64,000 nucleotides of DNA. Source: Pacificimonas pallii. Lineage in GTDB: Bacteria; Pseudomonadota; Alphaproteobacteria; Sphingomonadales; Sphingomonadaceae. The stretch is from assembly GCF_019204005.1 (NCBI RefSeq), contig NZ_JAGSPA010000004.1, positions 216,001 through 280,000 of the forward strand, in the 5' to 3' direction. The notes beneath the pieces are model-generated. The model had not been told where the DNA came from, did not search any database, and was given only the letters and a program-made list of their open reading frames with translations. Each line of letters opens with the position of its first letter. Position 1 is the first letter of the stretch. Shown piece by piece: positions 17,093 through 29,466 of the stretch. The position numbers and the translations under genes are program-made.

Positions 17093-17665
17093 GTGCAAAC
17101 GGCAGGCAGCGATACAACGGGCAGCATGGTCCATGGGCTTGGCGGGCGTTATGCGTCCGCCCTGTTCGATCTTGCGCGGACCGAAAACCAGGCGGACGAG
17201 GTGGAAACATCGCTCGCGCGCTTGAAAGAGGCTCTTGGCGAGTCGAAGGATCTGAACACCCTGATCTCTTCCCCGCTCCTTGACCGGGAGCAGGCGTCGA
17301 AGGGCATGATGGCGGTCGCGCAAAAGATGAAACTGGACGCGCTGACGGTGAAGTTCCTGGGCGTCCTGTCGAAAAACCGGCGCCTTGCCGCGCTGCCCCT
17401 CATCATCCGCAATTATCAGCAGCTTGCCGCCGAGGCGCGCGGCGAGATTACGGCTGACGTGACGAGCGCACATGCGCTTACGAAGGATCAGGAAGGCGCG
17501 GTGAAAACCGTTCTTCGCGCCCGCTTCAAACGCGACGTCGCCCTCAACACGAAAATTGATCCCGACATTCTCGGCGGCCTGATCGTTCAGGTCGGCAGCC
17601 GCCTCATCGATTCCTCCTTGAAGACCAAGCTCGACAATATCGGTCGGGCCATGAAAGGCGCTTAA
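17093..17665 (+). CDS. atpH: ATP synthase F1 subunit delta
   Basis: Stator subunit connecting F1 to the peripheral stalk. The protein shows the OSCP/delta pattern: GGRYASALFDLARTE at the N-terminus and the conserved C-terminal block containing DPDILGGLIVQVGSRLIDSS. I choose GTG 17093 (190 residues, VQTAGSDTTGS) since related proteins have a short Thr/Ser-rich leader of this kind; the GTG at 17075 and ATG 17126 are alternatives. It is the first gene of the five-gene F1 operon atpHAGDC and ends four bases before atpA. The F0 genes are elsewhere, as is normal in alphaproteobacteria. Confidence 0.95.
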   Translation: MQTAGSDTTGSMVHGLGGRYASALFDLARTENQADEVETSLARLKEALGESKDLNTLISSPLLDREQASKGMMAVAQKMKLDALTVKFLGVLSKNRRLAALPLIIRNYQQLAAEARGEITADVTSAHALTKDQEGAVKTVLRARFKRDVALNTKIDPDILGGLIVQVGSRLIDSSLKTKLDNIGRAMKGA

Positions 17666-17668
17666 CAC

Positions 17669-19198
<1,530 letters not shown>

Positions 19199-19211
19199 AC
19201 ACCAACCGTCA

Positions 19212-19291
19212 CCCCGGTGAAAGCCGGGGCCCATTTCAAACGCACCGGACAAGACGCGGTCGTTGATTTTGGATCCCGGTCTTGCCGGGAT
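19212..19291. repeat. sphingomonad-type intergenic repeat with two hairpins, inside the atp operon
   Basis: Two GC hairpins face each other: CCCCGG/CCGGGG (19212-19217, 19224-19229, loop TGAAAG) and ATCCCGG/CCGGGAT (19273-19279, 19285-19291). Together with the flanks GTCACCCCGGTGAAAGCC and CTTGCCGGGATGATG they resemble the REP-like elements scattered through sphingomonad intergenic regions. Here the element lies between atpA and atpG, both of which it must allow to be read. Confidence 0.65.
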
Positions 19292-19321
19292 GATGAAAGA
19301 AGGAAGAGAGACTAGCGCCTC

Positions 19322-21672
<2,351 letters not shown>

Positions 21673-21673
21673 G

Positions 21674-21931
21674 ATGCCCTTTAATTTCGAACTCGTCAGT
21701 CCCGAGCGCCAGGTCCGTAGCGGCCCGGTACATCAGGTCGTCGTCCCCGGGACCGAGGGTGACTTCGCCGTGCTGGAGGGCCATGCGCCGTTCATGTCCA
21801 CCATCCGGGATGGCGAGATCGCCATTTACGAGACGGCGGGCGCAGAGCCGCTCGTGATGAAGATCGAAGGCGGCTTTGCCGAGGTTGGCGATAACAGCCT
21901 GACCATCCTGGCGGAGAAGGTCGAAGCCTAG
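21674..21931 (+). CDS. atpC: ATP synthase F1 subunit epsilon
   Basis: Rotor-associated regulatory subunit. The 85-residue product begins [14 protein letters not shown] and contains the beta-sandwich pattern [19 protein letters not shown] and [16 protein letters not shown]. It ends there, so the C-terminal two-helix inhibitory domain found in longer epsilon subunits is absent. This short form occurs in many alphaproteobacteria, which use a separate zeta-type inhibitor. The start ATG is one base after the atpD stop. Its stop overlaps the convergent O-antigen ligase gene by three bases. Confidence 0.95.
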   Translation: MPFNFELVSPERQVRSGPVHQVVVPGTEGDFAVLEGHAPFMSTIRDGEIAIYETAGAEPLVMKIEGGFAEVGDNSLTILAEKVEA

Positions 21932-23256
21932 CGCCCGCGCCGCACCGCGATAGGGCGGCGCGCGCGGGACTGCTCCTCAAGTGATAGCCTTGCGTTTACG
22001 GCAAGGCAGCACGCTGTAGCTGCCATCGCGAGCACGATAAATCTCGGGAAGAAAAAGACGCCGTCGACCAGGGCAATGATCAACAGGCTGTTGATCACCA
22101 ATATGCATGGCAGCAGCCATGATGTCCGCCGCACCGCGCGGATCGCGCGCCACCAGGTGCTGAGCGCGAAGACCGTGATTGCCGCCGTCGGTATCAAACC
22201 CCAACTCACTAAAAATTGTAGCGGCGCATTGTGCGGCTGGATGTACATCAGATCCAATGGTTGCATCAGCCACAGGCTTGCCCCTTCACCATGGCCCAGA
22301 AATGGGCGCTCAATAAAGGCAGCCATCATGCGCAGCCAGATATCCATGCGTCCGGTTGAAAACCCGGCGTCGCCGCCGCCCGTGTCCAGCACGCGGATCA
22401 TTCCAAAACTACCCGATGGTGGCATCCAGACGACGAACGAAAGGGCAAGGGCGGTGAGTAGCAAGGCGATTGTCTGAACCATGCGCCGCCATGATGGCGC
22501 ACGCTGCAACATGATCATGGTAATGACGGACGCGCCGACAATCGCATAGATACCGCTTCTCGTTCCGCTCCACATCAGCAGCGTCGCCGATAGCAGGATA
22601 CCAACAACGACGTAGGCATGTGCGCTCTTTTCGTCCTCGCGCAGCCAGAGCATGCCGAGCAGCCCCGCCAGAACGGCCGCGCAGAATATGCCAAGGTGCC
22701 GAACGCTCAAATAGCCGGGCATGGCCGAGTTCCAGATCGTCTCCGGCCCGCCATATGCCAGGTGCATGACAAGTATGGGCACATAAGCCGCCAGGCCGAG
22801 TACCGTCAGATAGGCCAGCCGGTGCATCTGCCGCTTCGTCGCGCCCTGGCACAGGTGGAACGCGGCGCCGGCGAATAGCAGGTGAATGGGCCAATATGCC
22901 GCCCACATGACGGAATGCGCGCGCATTTCGGACGTCGTGGCCGAGCTGATCCAGAATGTCGCGAGAAAGACCAGGAGTGCGATCATCCGGACCGGATCAA
23001 GCCTCTGGATCAGCCTGACAGGCGAGTAGCCTCCGCGCATGGCGATGGCGATGACGCAAATCTCTGCAATGATGAAAGGCAGGCTGGCCTGCCGCGTCGC
23101 TTCGACCAGTTCGTTCGGGATATGGTACCAATAGGTGCGATACATCACGGCGAGCACGAGCGGTAATATCGCCAGCGTCCCCCCCAGCAATGTAAGGCCG
23201 GTCGCACGCGGGGTCGATTGCGCGGTGGTCTGAGAGGCTCGGCTAAGCGCGGTCAT
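21928..23256 (-). CDS. O-antigen ligase / Wzy-like membrane protein
   Basis: A 442-residue inner-membrane protein with about eleven hydrophobic segments and one large periplasmic loop around residues 285-345. That loop carries the family pattern [20 protein letters not shown] followed by [13 protein letters not shown], including the Arg and His typical of O-antigen ligase WaaL and Wzy polymerases. It should transfer or polymerise lipid-linked glycan on the periplasmic face. Ligase versus polymerase cannot be decided from sequence. It converges on atpC and is divergent from the GT2-GtrA gene, which with the GT39 gene makes a small surface-glycan group. Confidence 0.85.
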   Translation of the reverse strand: MTALSRASQTTAQSTPRATGLTLLGGTLAILPLVLAVMYRTYWYHIPNELVEATRQASLPFIIAEICVIAIAMRGGYSPVRLIQRLDPVRMIALLVFLATFWISSATTSEMRAHSVMWAAYWPIHLLFAGAAFHLCQGATKRQMHRLAYLTVLGLAAYVPILVMHLAYGGPETIWNSAMPGYLSVRHLGIFCAAVLAGLLGMLWLREDEKSAHAYVVVGILLSATLLMWSGTRSGIYAIVGASVITMIMLQRAPSWRRMVQTIALLLTALALSFVVWMPPSGSFGMIRVLDTGGGDAGFSTGRMDIWLRMMAAFIERPFLGHGEGASLWLMQPLDLMYIQPHNAPLQFLVSWGLIPTAAITVFALSTWWRAIRAVRRTSWLLPCILVINSLLIIALVDGVFFFPRFIVLAMAATACCLAVNARLSLEEQSRARRPIAVRRGR

Positions 23257-23361
23257 CCCTGCCCAATAGCCATGGAAAACGAAGCCATGGTTAACGGCGG
23301 CCCGGTCATTGTCATGCCCCCGCTATGGTTGACGGGTTCTTTACGCCTGCTGCGCTAGGGC

Positions 23362-24492
23362 GTGGGTGTGGAACAGCTCGCTCCAGAACTCTTCGCACGG
23401 GCGGACCCGTGCGCGCTCGAACTGGCCGTGGTCGTGCCCGTGCTGAATGAAGCCGATAGTGTCGTGCCGCTCGCCAGAGCGCTCGCTGTTGCGCTTGCGG
23501 GGATCGAGTGGGAGATGATCTTCGTCGATGACGGATCGACGGATGGCACCATCGAACGGCTTGAGCAAATGGCCAGCGCGGATCAGCGTATCCGCGTCAC
23601 CCGGCGTATCGGCAGGCGCGGATTGTCGTCCGCTGTCATGGAGGGGTTCCTCAGCACGATCGCGCCCGTCGTGGCGGTCATTGATGGCGATGGCCAGCAC
23701 GATGAAACAATCCTGCCAGACCTGTTCCGGGCGGTCTTTGAAGGTGGCTGCGAATTGGCGGTCGGCACACGCTACGCCGCTGACGGATCGGTTGGGGACT
23801 GGTCGGCGGCGCGGCACAGGATCAGCCAGCTGGCAACGAAGGCCGCGCTCCCCTTCATGAAAACGCCCTTGTCGGATCCGATGAGCGGCTTTTTCGCCAT
23901 CCGCAGGGATGTCGCGATCGCCGCCGCCCCAGGCTTGTCTTCGACGGGGTACAAGCTGCTGCTGGACATTGTGGCGACCTTACCCGCGGGCCTCCGGGCG
24001 AAAGAGGTGGCGTATACGTTCCGTAGCCGAACGGCGGGCAATTCGAAGCTCGATAGCGCCGTTGCGCTCGAATATTTCGAACTGCTGCTGGACAAGCTGA
24101 TCGGGCGGGTCGTTCCGGTGAAATTCGTCATGTTCGGCGCGGTGGGCGCGCTTGGGATGGGGGTGCACCTGATCGCCCTGGCGCTGTCGCTGGAACTACC
24201 CATGTCATTTGCAGTCGCGCAGGCCGTCGCGGTGGGCACGGCGATGACATTCAATTTCACGCTGAACAACCATTTCACATACCGGGATCGCCGCCTGACG
24301 GGGCTGCGCTGGGTGAAGGGCCTGGGCGTTTTCGCAGCGGCATGCGGCCTGGGGGCGGTTGCGAATATCGGTGCGGGGTCGGCGCTCTATGCGCAGGATG
24401 CCAGCTGGTGGCAGGCCGGTCTTGCCGGTGCGGTGATTGGCTCTGTCTGGAATTATGTCGCAACCTCGTGGTTCGTATGGCGACGCAAATAG
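23362..24492 (+). CDS. GT2 glycosyltransferase fused to a GtrA domain
   Basis: A 376-residue membrane glycosyltransferase. Residues about 20-230 are a GT2 domain like dolichol-phosphate-sugar synthases: VVVPVLNEADSVVP, the DDGSTDGT nucleotide-binding motif and VIDGDGQHDE with the catalytic DGDGQHD. Residues about 245-376 are a GtrA domain of four helices, with VKFVMFGAVGALGMG and TFNFTLNNHFTYRDR. It probably makes and flips a polyprenyl-phosphate sugar for periplasmic transfer. The start is GTG, 23362 or 23368. The stop is overlapped by the next gene, whose product is a likely user of the lipid-linked sugar. Confidence 0.92.
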   Translation: MGVEQLAPELFARADPCALELAVVVPVLNEADSVVPLARALAVALAGIEWEMIFVDDGSTDGTIERLEQMASADQRIRVTRRIGRRGLSSAVMEGFLSTIAPVVAVIDGDGQHDETILPDLFRAVFEGGCELAVGTRYAADGSVGDWSAARHRISQLATKAALPFMKTPLSDPMSGFFAIRRDVAIAAAPGLSSTGYKLLLDIVATLPAGLRAKEVAYTFRSRTAGNSKLDSAVALEYFELLLDKLIGRVVPVKFVMFGAVGALGMGVHLIALALSLELPMSFAVAQAVAVGTAMTFNFTLNNHFTYRDRRLTGLRWVKGLGVFAAACGLGAVANIGAGSALYAQDASWWQAGLAGAVIGSVWNYVATSWFVWRRK

Positions 24493-25976
24493 CATCAGCC
24501 TCCGCACGTTCACGGGAAGCGGGCCGAGACATGCGGGCCCGTATCCTGCCTTTGGGCATCCTGTTCCTGTTTACCCTCGCCATTCGCTCGCCAGGTTTTG
24601 GCGACCCGAACTACCATGTCGACGAGGGCTTCTATCTGCTGGTCGGCCACCTGATTTCCGATGGCGCGGTGCCCTATGTCGACATCTGGGACCGCAAGCC
24701 GTTCGGCCTGTTCCTGATCTACCTGGGTGCCGCACAGTTCGGCGACGGCATTCTGGCCTATCAGATGATGGCGTCGTCCTCGGTATTTGTGACGGCGGCG
24801 TTTATCTGCGCCACCGCGCGCCGCGTGGGAACGTCGGCGGCGGGTCTGCTTGCCGGGCTGGTCTATGTGGCGGCACTGGAACCCTTCGCCGGCGGCGGCG
24901 GCCAGGCTCCGGTGTTTTACAACAGTCTGATCGCGGGCGGGGCGTATCTTTGCGCGCGAATTGCGCTGGCTCCCGAACACCCTGAGAGCCGCTGGCATGC
25001 CTTGGGTGCGATGCTGCTGTGCGGCACGGCGATTACCGTGAAACCGACTGCGCTCTTCGAGGGTGCGGCGCTTGGCCTGTTTCTCGTTTTCATATGGTGG
25101 GAGAAAAGGGGCAGCGGTCGCCGCGTCGTTCCCGTGGCGGCGATCCTGGCATTTGTCGGTGCCCTGCCGACGCTGCTGATCCTTGCCGCGTTTGGCGCCG
25201 CCGGACTGTTTGACGCCTACTGGTTTGCCACGGTGGAATCCGTATTTCTGAAGACTGGTCAGACTTGGGCCGTGTCGATGGACAAGCTTGCACATCTCGC
25301 GCCGCGCCTGTTACCGCTAATTGCCGTCGCTGCTTTCGGTTTCGCCGTCATGCGTCCCGGTACGCGGCTTCGCACGTTCATGCTATTCTGGCTGATTGGC
25401 GCAGCGGCCGGGTTTCTCAGCGTTCCGAATTTCTGGGACCATTATGCGCTGCCGCTGCTGGTTCCGCTTTGTGTCGCATCCGCCGCCGCATTCGCGCGTC
25501 GCCGGCTGGGGCCTGTGTTGGCGACCGCGCTGATCGCGTCATCATTGCTTTGGTCGGGGTTCCCGAATGCGGACAGGACCGCCCGCTCGCAGGCGGGGTT
25601 CTCCCGGCTGCTTGGCCTCATCGACGCGCAGCCACGGCCGGGCTGCCTGTTCATATTTGACGGTCCGCCGCTCGCCAATGGACGCGCCGCCCGGTGCACA
25701 GCCACGCCCTACCTCTTCCCGGAGCATCTGAACAACGCCGCAGAGGCAGGTGCCATCGGCGTGGACGTGTCGGCGGAAATGCAGCGTATTCTCGCGTCAC
25801 GTCCCGCCATTATCGTTACCGCCGCGCCGCTCGACATCATCGATCAGAACAGCGATACGCGTGCCGCGCTGAATCTCGTACTGGCAGAAGAGTATATCCT
25901 GGCCGGCACGGCAAATATTCACGACGAAGCGCGCGCAAGGCCGGTACAGGTCTGGCATTTGCAGACTCGCGATTGA
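24477..25976 (+). CDS. GT39-like integral membrane glycosyltransferase
   Basis: A roughly 499-residue membrane protein with a dozen hydrophobic helices. The first periplasmic loop has the metal-site acidic pair typical of ArnT/PMT enzymes, NYHVDEGFYLLVGHLISDG followed by PYVDIWDRKPFG. These enzymes use polyprenyl-phosphate sugars as donors, which fits the preceding GT2-GtrA gene. ATG 24477 overlaps that gene by 16 bases; ATG 24531 (MRARILPLGILF), just before helix 1, is an equally good start. The C-terminal 90 residues form a soluble domain with NSDTRAALNLVLAEEYIL. The acceptor is unknown. Confidence 0.85.
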   Translation: MATQIASASARSREAGRDMRARILPLGILFLFTLAIRSPGFGDPNYHVDEGFYLLVGHLISDGAVPYVDIWDRKPFGLFLIYLGAAQFGDGILAYQMMASSSVFVTAAFICATARRVGTSAAGLLAGLVYVAALEPFAGGGGQAPVFYNSLIAGGAYLCARIALAPEHPESRWHALGAMLLCGTAITVKPTALFEGAALGLFLVFIWWEKRGSGRRVVPVAAILAFVGALPTLLILAAFGAAGLFDAYWFATVESVFLKTGQTWAVSMDKLAHLAPRLLPLIAVAAFGFAVMRPGTRLRTFMLFWLIGAAAGFLSVPNFWDHYALPLLVPLCVASAAAFARRRLGPVLATALIASSLLWSGFPNADRTARSQAGFSRLLGLIDAQPRPGCLFIFDGPPLANGRAARCTATPYLFPEHLNNAAEAGAIGVDVSAEMQRILASRPAIIVTAAPLDIIDQNSDTRAALNLVLAEEYILAGTANIHDEARARPVQVWHLQTRD

Positions 25977-25977
25977 C

Positions 25978-26589
25978 TCAGTCGGCATCCGTTTCCTTCT
26001 TGTCCCGCGCCATGGCGGCCGCAAATGCCGGGCGGGCCAGACAGCGGTCCATGTAGGATCTGAGGACAGGCGGTGCGTCCAGAAGTCCGAACATGGTAAG
26101 AAACTGGATCGAACCCGACAGCATCAGGTCGGCCATTGTGAAACGCCCCGCGGCTGCCCACTCATTTTCGCCAAGGCGTGTTTCCAGGGCAGCGATCATC
26201 CTGTCGAAACTGCCCCAGCCATGGGAGACAGGGTTCGGTTCCAGTTTCGCGATTTTCTCGGCCATGGCAGGTTCGATCACGGACGGGGTGAAGAACAGCC
26301 AAAAGAGATATTCGCCGCGCGCTGGATCATTCAGCTTTGGGGCCAGCGTTCCGGCGGCATAGCGATCACCGAGATACATGGCGATGGCAGCGGAATCGGC
26401 GACCATTGCTTCGCCGTCGACAAGGGCGGGGACCTTGCCAAGCGGACTGGCCGCGTGAAACTCTTCCGGATCGGTTCGGCCTTCCGCGCGGATATCGATA
26501 TGCTTCACATCATAATCGGCGCCGACCTCTTCCAGTGCCCAAAGCGCACGGGCAGCGCGGGTTTGCGGAGACCAGTATAATGTAATCAT
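25978..26589 (-). CDS. glutathione S-transferase
   Basis: A 203-residue cytosolic GST. The N-terminal thioredoxin-fold domain (residues 1-80) contains LYWSPQTRAARALWALEE, the loop SPLGKVPALVDG with the cis-Pro, and the glutathione-binding ADSAAIAMYLGDRY. The all-helical C-terminal domain holds FTMADLMLSGSIQF with the N-capping motif. The start ATG 26589 has GAGGG upstream and is one base after the stop of the HAD gene (TGACATG), so it is the last gene of the operon yggS-HAD-GST. The electrophilic substrate cannot be told. The gene ends two bases beyond the GT39 gene on the opposite strand. Confidence 0.93.
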   Translation of the reverse strand: MITLYWSPQTRAARALWALEEVGADYDVKHIDIRAEGRTDPEEFHAASPLGKVPALVDGEAMVADSAAIAMYLGDRYAAGTLAPKLNDPARGEYLFWLFFTPSVIEPAMAEKIAKLEPNPVSHGWGSFDRMIAALETRLGENEWAAAGRFTMADLMLSGSIQFLTMFGLLDAPPVLRSYMDRCLARPAFAAAMARDKKETDAD

Positions 26590-26590
26590 G

Positions 26591-27280
26591 TCAGTCCCTC
26601 TCATCGAATGTGGCCAGATGTGCCGCGACATCTTCATAACTGAAGGCGATGACATCCGCACCGGCGCCGCGCAGGTCTTCGTCATGCCCGTCCAGGCAAT
26701 GCCCGCCGGCCGCCAGCCCGCAGACAAATGTTCCCGCGGCGCGGGCGGCGGTGACGCCAACGGGGGAATCCTCGATGACGAAGCAATCGGCAGGATCAGC
26801 GCCAAGTGCCGCCGCCGCATGCAGGTAAAGGTCGGGCGCGGGCTTGCCGCGCTCGACATGTTCCTTGCCGCTGAAGATCATGCCGCCGAAGTGCCCTGTC
26901 CGTGCGACATGGCCAAGATGGCGCAGGATCCAGTCCGTCGAACTTGATGAGGCGATGGCGCGGGGACGGGCGGATGGCAGCGCGTCGAGAAAGGCCAGTG
27001 CGCCCGGCACCGGGTCAAGGCCTGTGCCAAGAACGCGCGCGTCCTCGGCCCGGCGCAGGTCATGGAAACGGTCCGGAATGCTGCCGCCGATCCAGCCTTC
27101 CACCGCGCGGAAAAAATTCTCACCGGACAGACCCATGAAGGCCCGGATGGCCTGTTCGGTCGTCGTCGGCGTCCCAAGTTCAGTCAGCGCCTCGGCGAGC
27201 TGCTGGTTTCCGGCCAGTTCGCTTTCGATCAGCACACCATCGAAATCGAAGATGATTGGCCGGAGGTTAGACGCAGGCAT
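26591..27280 (-). CDS. HAD-superfamily phosphatase, subfamily IA
   Basis: A 229-residue phosphohydrolase. All four HAD motifs are visible: IIFDFDGVLIESE (nucleophile Asp and general acid), ASSSSTDWILRHLG (motif II), KPAPDLYLHAAAALG (motif III lysine), and CFVIEDSPVGVTAA (motif IV acids). The cap is an alpha-helical C1 type, as in phosphoglycolate phosphatase and beta-phosphoglucomutase relatives. The substrate is not predictable. It is the middle gene of yggS-HAD-GST, with its start overlapping the yggS stop by one base (TGATG). Confidence 0.92.
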   Translation of the reverse strand: MPASNLRPIIFDFDGVLIESELAGNQQLAEALTELGTPTTTEQAIRAFMGLSGENFFRAVEGWIGGSIPDRFHDLRRAEDARVLGTGLDPVPGALAFLDALPSARPRAIASSSSTDWILRHLGHVARTGHFGGMIFSGKEHVERGKPAPDLYLHAAAALGADPADCFVIEDSPVGVTAARAAGTFVCGLAAGGHCLDGHDEDLRGAGADVIAFSYEDVAAHLATFDERD

Positions 27281-27942
27281 CAGGTTCGCGCCCCAAAAAT
27301 AGCCGTACCGACCCGGACATGTGTCGCGCCGACCATGATCGCGGTTTCATAATCGGAGGACATCCCCATTGAGAGACCCGGCAGGCCGTGCCGCTCCGCC
27401 AGTTTCCGCATCAGCGCGAAATAGGGCGCGGCTTCGGTATCGGCCGGCGGAATGCACATCAGGCCGACAATCGGCAGGTCGTGCGCCCGGCACAGTTCCA
27501 GGAGGTCGGGCAGTCCGCCAGGAGGGCAGCCGCCCTTTTGCGGCTCGTCGCCAATATCCAGTTGCACGAAACAGTCCGGGCGCCTGCCTGTCTTCTTCAT
27601 GGCCTTGCCCAGTGCCTTCACCAGCGATGCGCGGTCGACGCTGTGGATGACATCGAACAGCCCGGCCGCATCTTCGGCCTTGTTGGACTGAAGCTGCCCG
27701 ATCATGTGCAGGCGCGTCTTTGGAAATTCCTTTCGCAGGCCCGGCCATTTTTCCGCGGCCTCCTGTACCCGGTTTTCGCCGAAGTCCCGCTGCCCCGCCG
27801 CCAGTACGGGCCGGATGTCGTCCGCCGCCATGGTTTTGGAGACGGCGATCAGCGTGACATCGCCCGCCTCGCGGCCTGCGATTCCGGCCGTGCGGGCGAT
27901 CGAGTCGCGGACCTTGTCGAGCGGAGCATGTTGAGTGGTCAT
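27280..27942 (-). CDS. YggS-family PLP homeostasis protein
   Basis: A 220-residue PLP-binding protein of the YggS/PLPBP family with an alanine-racemase-like barrel. The PLP lysine lies in VTLIAVSKTM, and the other family motifs are DFGENRVQEA, HMIGQLQSNKA, SVDR, and the C-terminal LSMGMSSDYETAIMVGATHV. It maintains vitamin B6 pools rather than catalysing a known reaction. It is the promoter-proximal gene of the yggS-HAD-GST operon and is divergent from the ThiE-like gene, only 22 bases away, so the two starts share one small intergenic region. Confidence 0.95.
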   Translation of the reverse strand: MTTQHAPLDKVRDSIARTAGIAGREAGDVTLIAVSKTMAADDIRPVLAAGQRDFGENRVQEAAEKWPGLRKEFPKTRLHMIGQLQSNKAEDAAGLFDVIHSVDRASLVKALGKAMKKTGRRPDCFVQLDIGDEPQKGGCPPGGLPDLLELCRAHDLPIVGLMCIPPADTEAAPYFALMRKLAERHGLPGLSMGMSSDYETAIMVGATHVRVGTAIFGART

Positions 27943-27964
27943 GCGCTCTCGCTAAAGGAGGATC

Positions 27965-28504
27965 ATGTTCCGCCGCAATCCCAGAAATCAGTGCCTGCCG
28001 GAATGCTGGCTGTTCACCGATGAAAAGCGGGGCGGCGACCCATGCGCCGCGATACGCCGCCTGCCGAGGGGCAGCGGTGTGATTTTCCGGCATTATGCAG
28101 ATCCCCGGCGTGAGCCGCTGGCCCGCCGCTGCGCGCGCATCGCCCGCCAGAAGGGGCATGTTTTTCTGGTGGCCGGAGATGAAAAACTGGCGCGGCGGGT
28201 GGGCGCGGACGGCACACACATGCCGGGTTTCGCGCGCATGGCGCGGCCTTTCACGGCGGCGGCGCACAACCGGACAGAGCTGATCAGGGCGGAGCGGGCC
28301 GGCGCGCGGCTGGTCTTTCTCTCACCGGTGTTCGCCACCCAAAGTCATCCAGACGGCAGGGCAATGGGTCGAACCGGCTTTGGCCGTCTGGCGCGCACGG
28401 CAAAGGTGCGTGTGGCGGCGCTCGGCGGCGTGACACCGCATCGGTACCGGTCGTTAAAACAGTGGGGCGCCGCGGGGTGGGGCGCAATTTCGGCCCTCAG
28501 TTAG
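27965..28504 (+). CDS. ThiE/TenI-like thiamine phosphate synthase family protein
   Basis: A 179-residue TIM-barrel protein related to ThiE and TenI. Recognisable blocks are VGADGTHMPG (ThiE has GxDGxHLGQ), LVFLSPVFATQSHPDGRAMG (ThiE GPVFxTxTKxD) and the phosphate-binding RVAALGGVTPHRY. It is shorter than catalytic ThiE, about 210 residues, and the pyrimidine-binding GQED and the TKxD lysine are changed, so full synthase activity is doubtful. No other thiamine gene is nearby and no TPP riboswitch was seen. The ribosome site is an unusually strong AAAGGAGG, only three bases before the ATG. The stop overlaps the convergent outer-membrane protein gene. Confidence 0.75.
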   Translation: MFRRNPRNQCLPECWLFTDEKRGGDPCAAIRRLPRGSGVIFRHYADPRREPLARRCARIARQKGHVFLVAGDEKLARRVGADGTHMPGFARMARPFTAAAHNRTELIRAERAGARLVFLSPVFATQSHPDGRAMGRTGFGRLARTAKVRVAALGGVTPHRYRSLKQWGAAGWGAISALS

Positions 28505-29211
28505 AAACTGAACGACGTCCCGAGGTATACCGTACCGGATTCTTCGGCGGTGTCCTCATCAAGGTTCACGAAATCGCGGCCATAGGCCTCCGGATGCAGG
28601 CGGTCATAGCGCACGCCGCCGCGTACCGACAGGCGCGGGCTGAGCGAATAGGCGCCGCCCAGTTCGACATGTTCAGCCTCGCCGAGGCCGTTCGGCAGGA
28701 TACGGCTTGCGTCGGCAGGTGCGGTTGCCCCGGCCTCGACACCCGCACGCCAGCGCTTGCCCGCATAGGCAAAGCCGACTTCCGTACCCTGGCGTTCGAC
28801 ACCGAGTGTCCGGTCATTTTCCTTCACGACACCGCCTGACAGGCTGAAGCCGCGATAGCCGACGTCCAGTTTCGCCTCGACCTCAATAGGTGCCCGTGCC
28901 GTGCGTGCACGAGCTGCCGTCACCTCTGACGGTGCGGGCTTCACCGTATCACGAACGACACGGCCCGTGACACCGACGCTGACACCGCGCTTCTTTTCCT
29001 TCGCGCCAGAGGGCGTGAAGGAAAAGCGGCTCTCGCTTTCGGTCAGGCTGGTATTGCCATTGCCCGACGGCGTGAAACTGCCAAGGGTGCCGGTCACGGG
29101 GCGATCCGTACCCGCCCTGTCCTGGGCCATGACGGGCATCGCGAGCGCAAGGCTCATCGCGCTTAGAAGCGCTGCGGCCTTCAGGGGCGCGATGGCGATT
29201 TTCCTACCCAT
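28501..29211 (-). CDS. probable outer-membrane beta-barrel protein, unknown function
   Basis: A 236-residue exported protein. A signal peptide, MGRKIAIAPLKAAALLSAMS and on to the cleavage site near PVMAQ, is followed by a Thr/Ser-rich linker. From about residue 75 there are alternating strands such as VEAKLDVGYRGFSLSGGVV, EVGFAYAGKRWRAGVEAG and LSVRGGVRYDRL, ending in YLGTSFSF with the terminal Phe that marks beta-barrel insertion. That makes a small eight-strand barrel likely. No family name is recognised. The gene converges on the ThiE-like gene with overlapping stops, and 255 bases separate it from the DUF3576 gene. Confidence 0.7.
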   Translation of the reverse strand: MGRKIAIAPLKAAALLSAMSLALAMPVMAQDRAGTDRPVTGTLGSFTPSGNGNTSLTESESRFSFTPSGAKEKKRGVSVGVTGRVVRDTVKPAPSEVTAARARTARAPIEVEAKLDVGYRGFSLSGGVVKENDRTLGVERQGTEVGFAYAGKRWRAGVEAGATAPADASRILPNGLGEAEHVELGGAYSLSPRLSVRGGVRYDRLHPEAYGRDFVNLDEDTAEESGTVYLGTSFSF

Positions 29212-29298
29212 GACAATATTGCCGTCTCGGCGCGTTCCCCTGTTTCACTTCGACTCATCAGGTCTCGTTACGAGGCACAATGCCCGAAACCCACGAAA

Positions 29299-29322
29299 TA
29301 TCCGAATCAAAATTATCGGATA
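29299..29322. promoter_or_regulatory. inverted repeat between divergent envelope genes
   Basis: TATCCGA (29299-29305) and TCGGATA (29316-29322) form a perfect 7-bp inverted repeat with a 10-base AT-rich spacer. It lies in the 255-base gap between the barrel protein gene and the DUF3576 lipoprotein gene, so it could be an operator for either. Nothing else is recognised in that gap. Confidence 0.3.
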
Positions 29323-29466
29323 CACTGGCGATGGCCCCTTTTGTCCATTGTCTGTGGCAGTCTGGTGACAGGCCTGTCAGTTTACGAGGGGGGCTAGGCG
29401 TCTTTTGCGTAGCTGCCTATAGACGTCCTGGATATCCAACACCGAATTGCCGAGGTAGGTCTTCAC

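Noticed and set aside
27943..27964. TPP riboswitch before the ThiE-like gene
   Set aside because: The gap is only 22 bases, too short for the aptamer.
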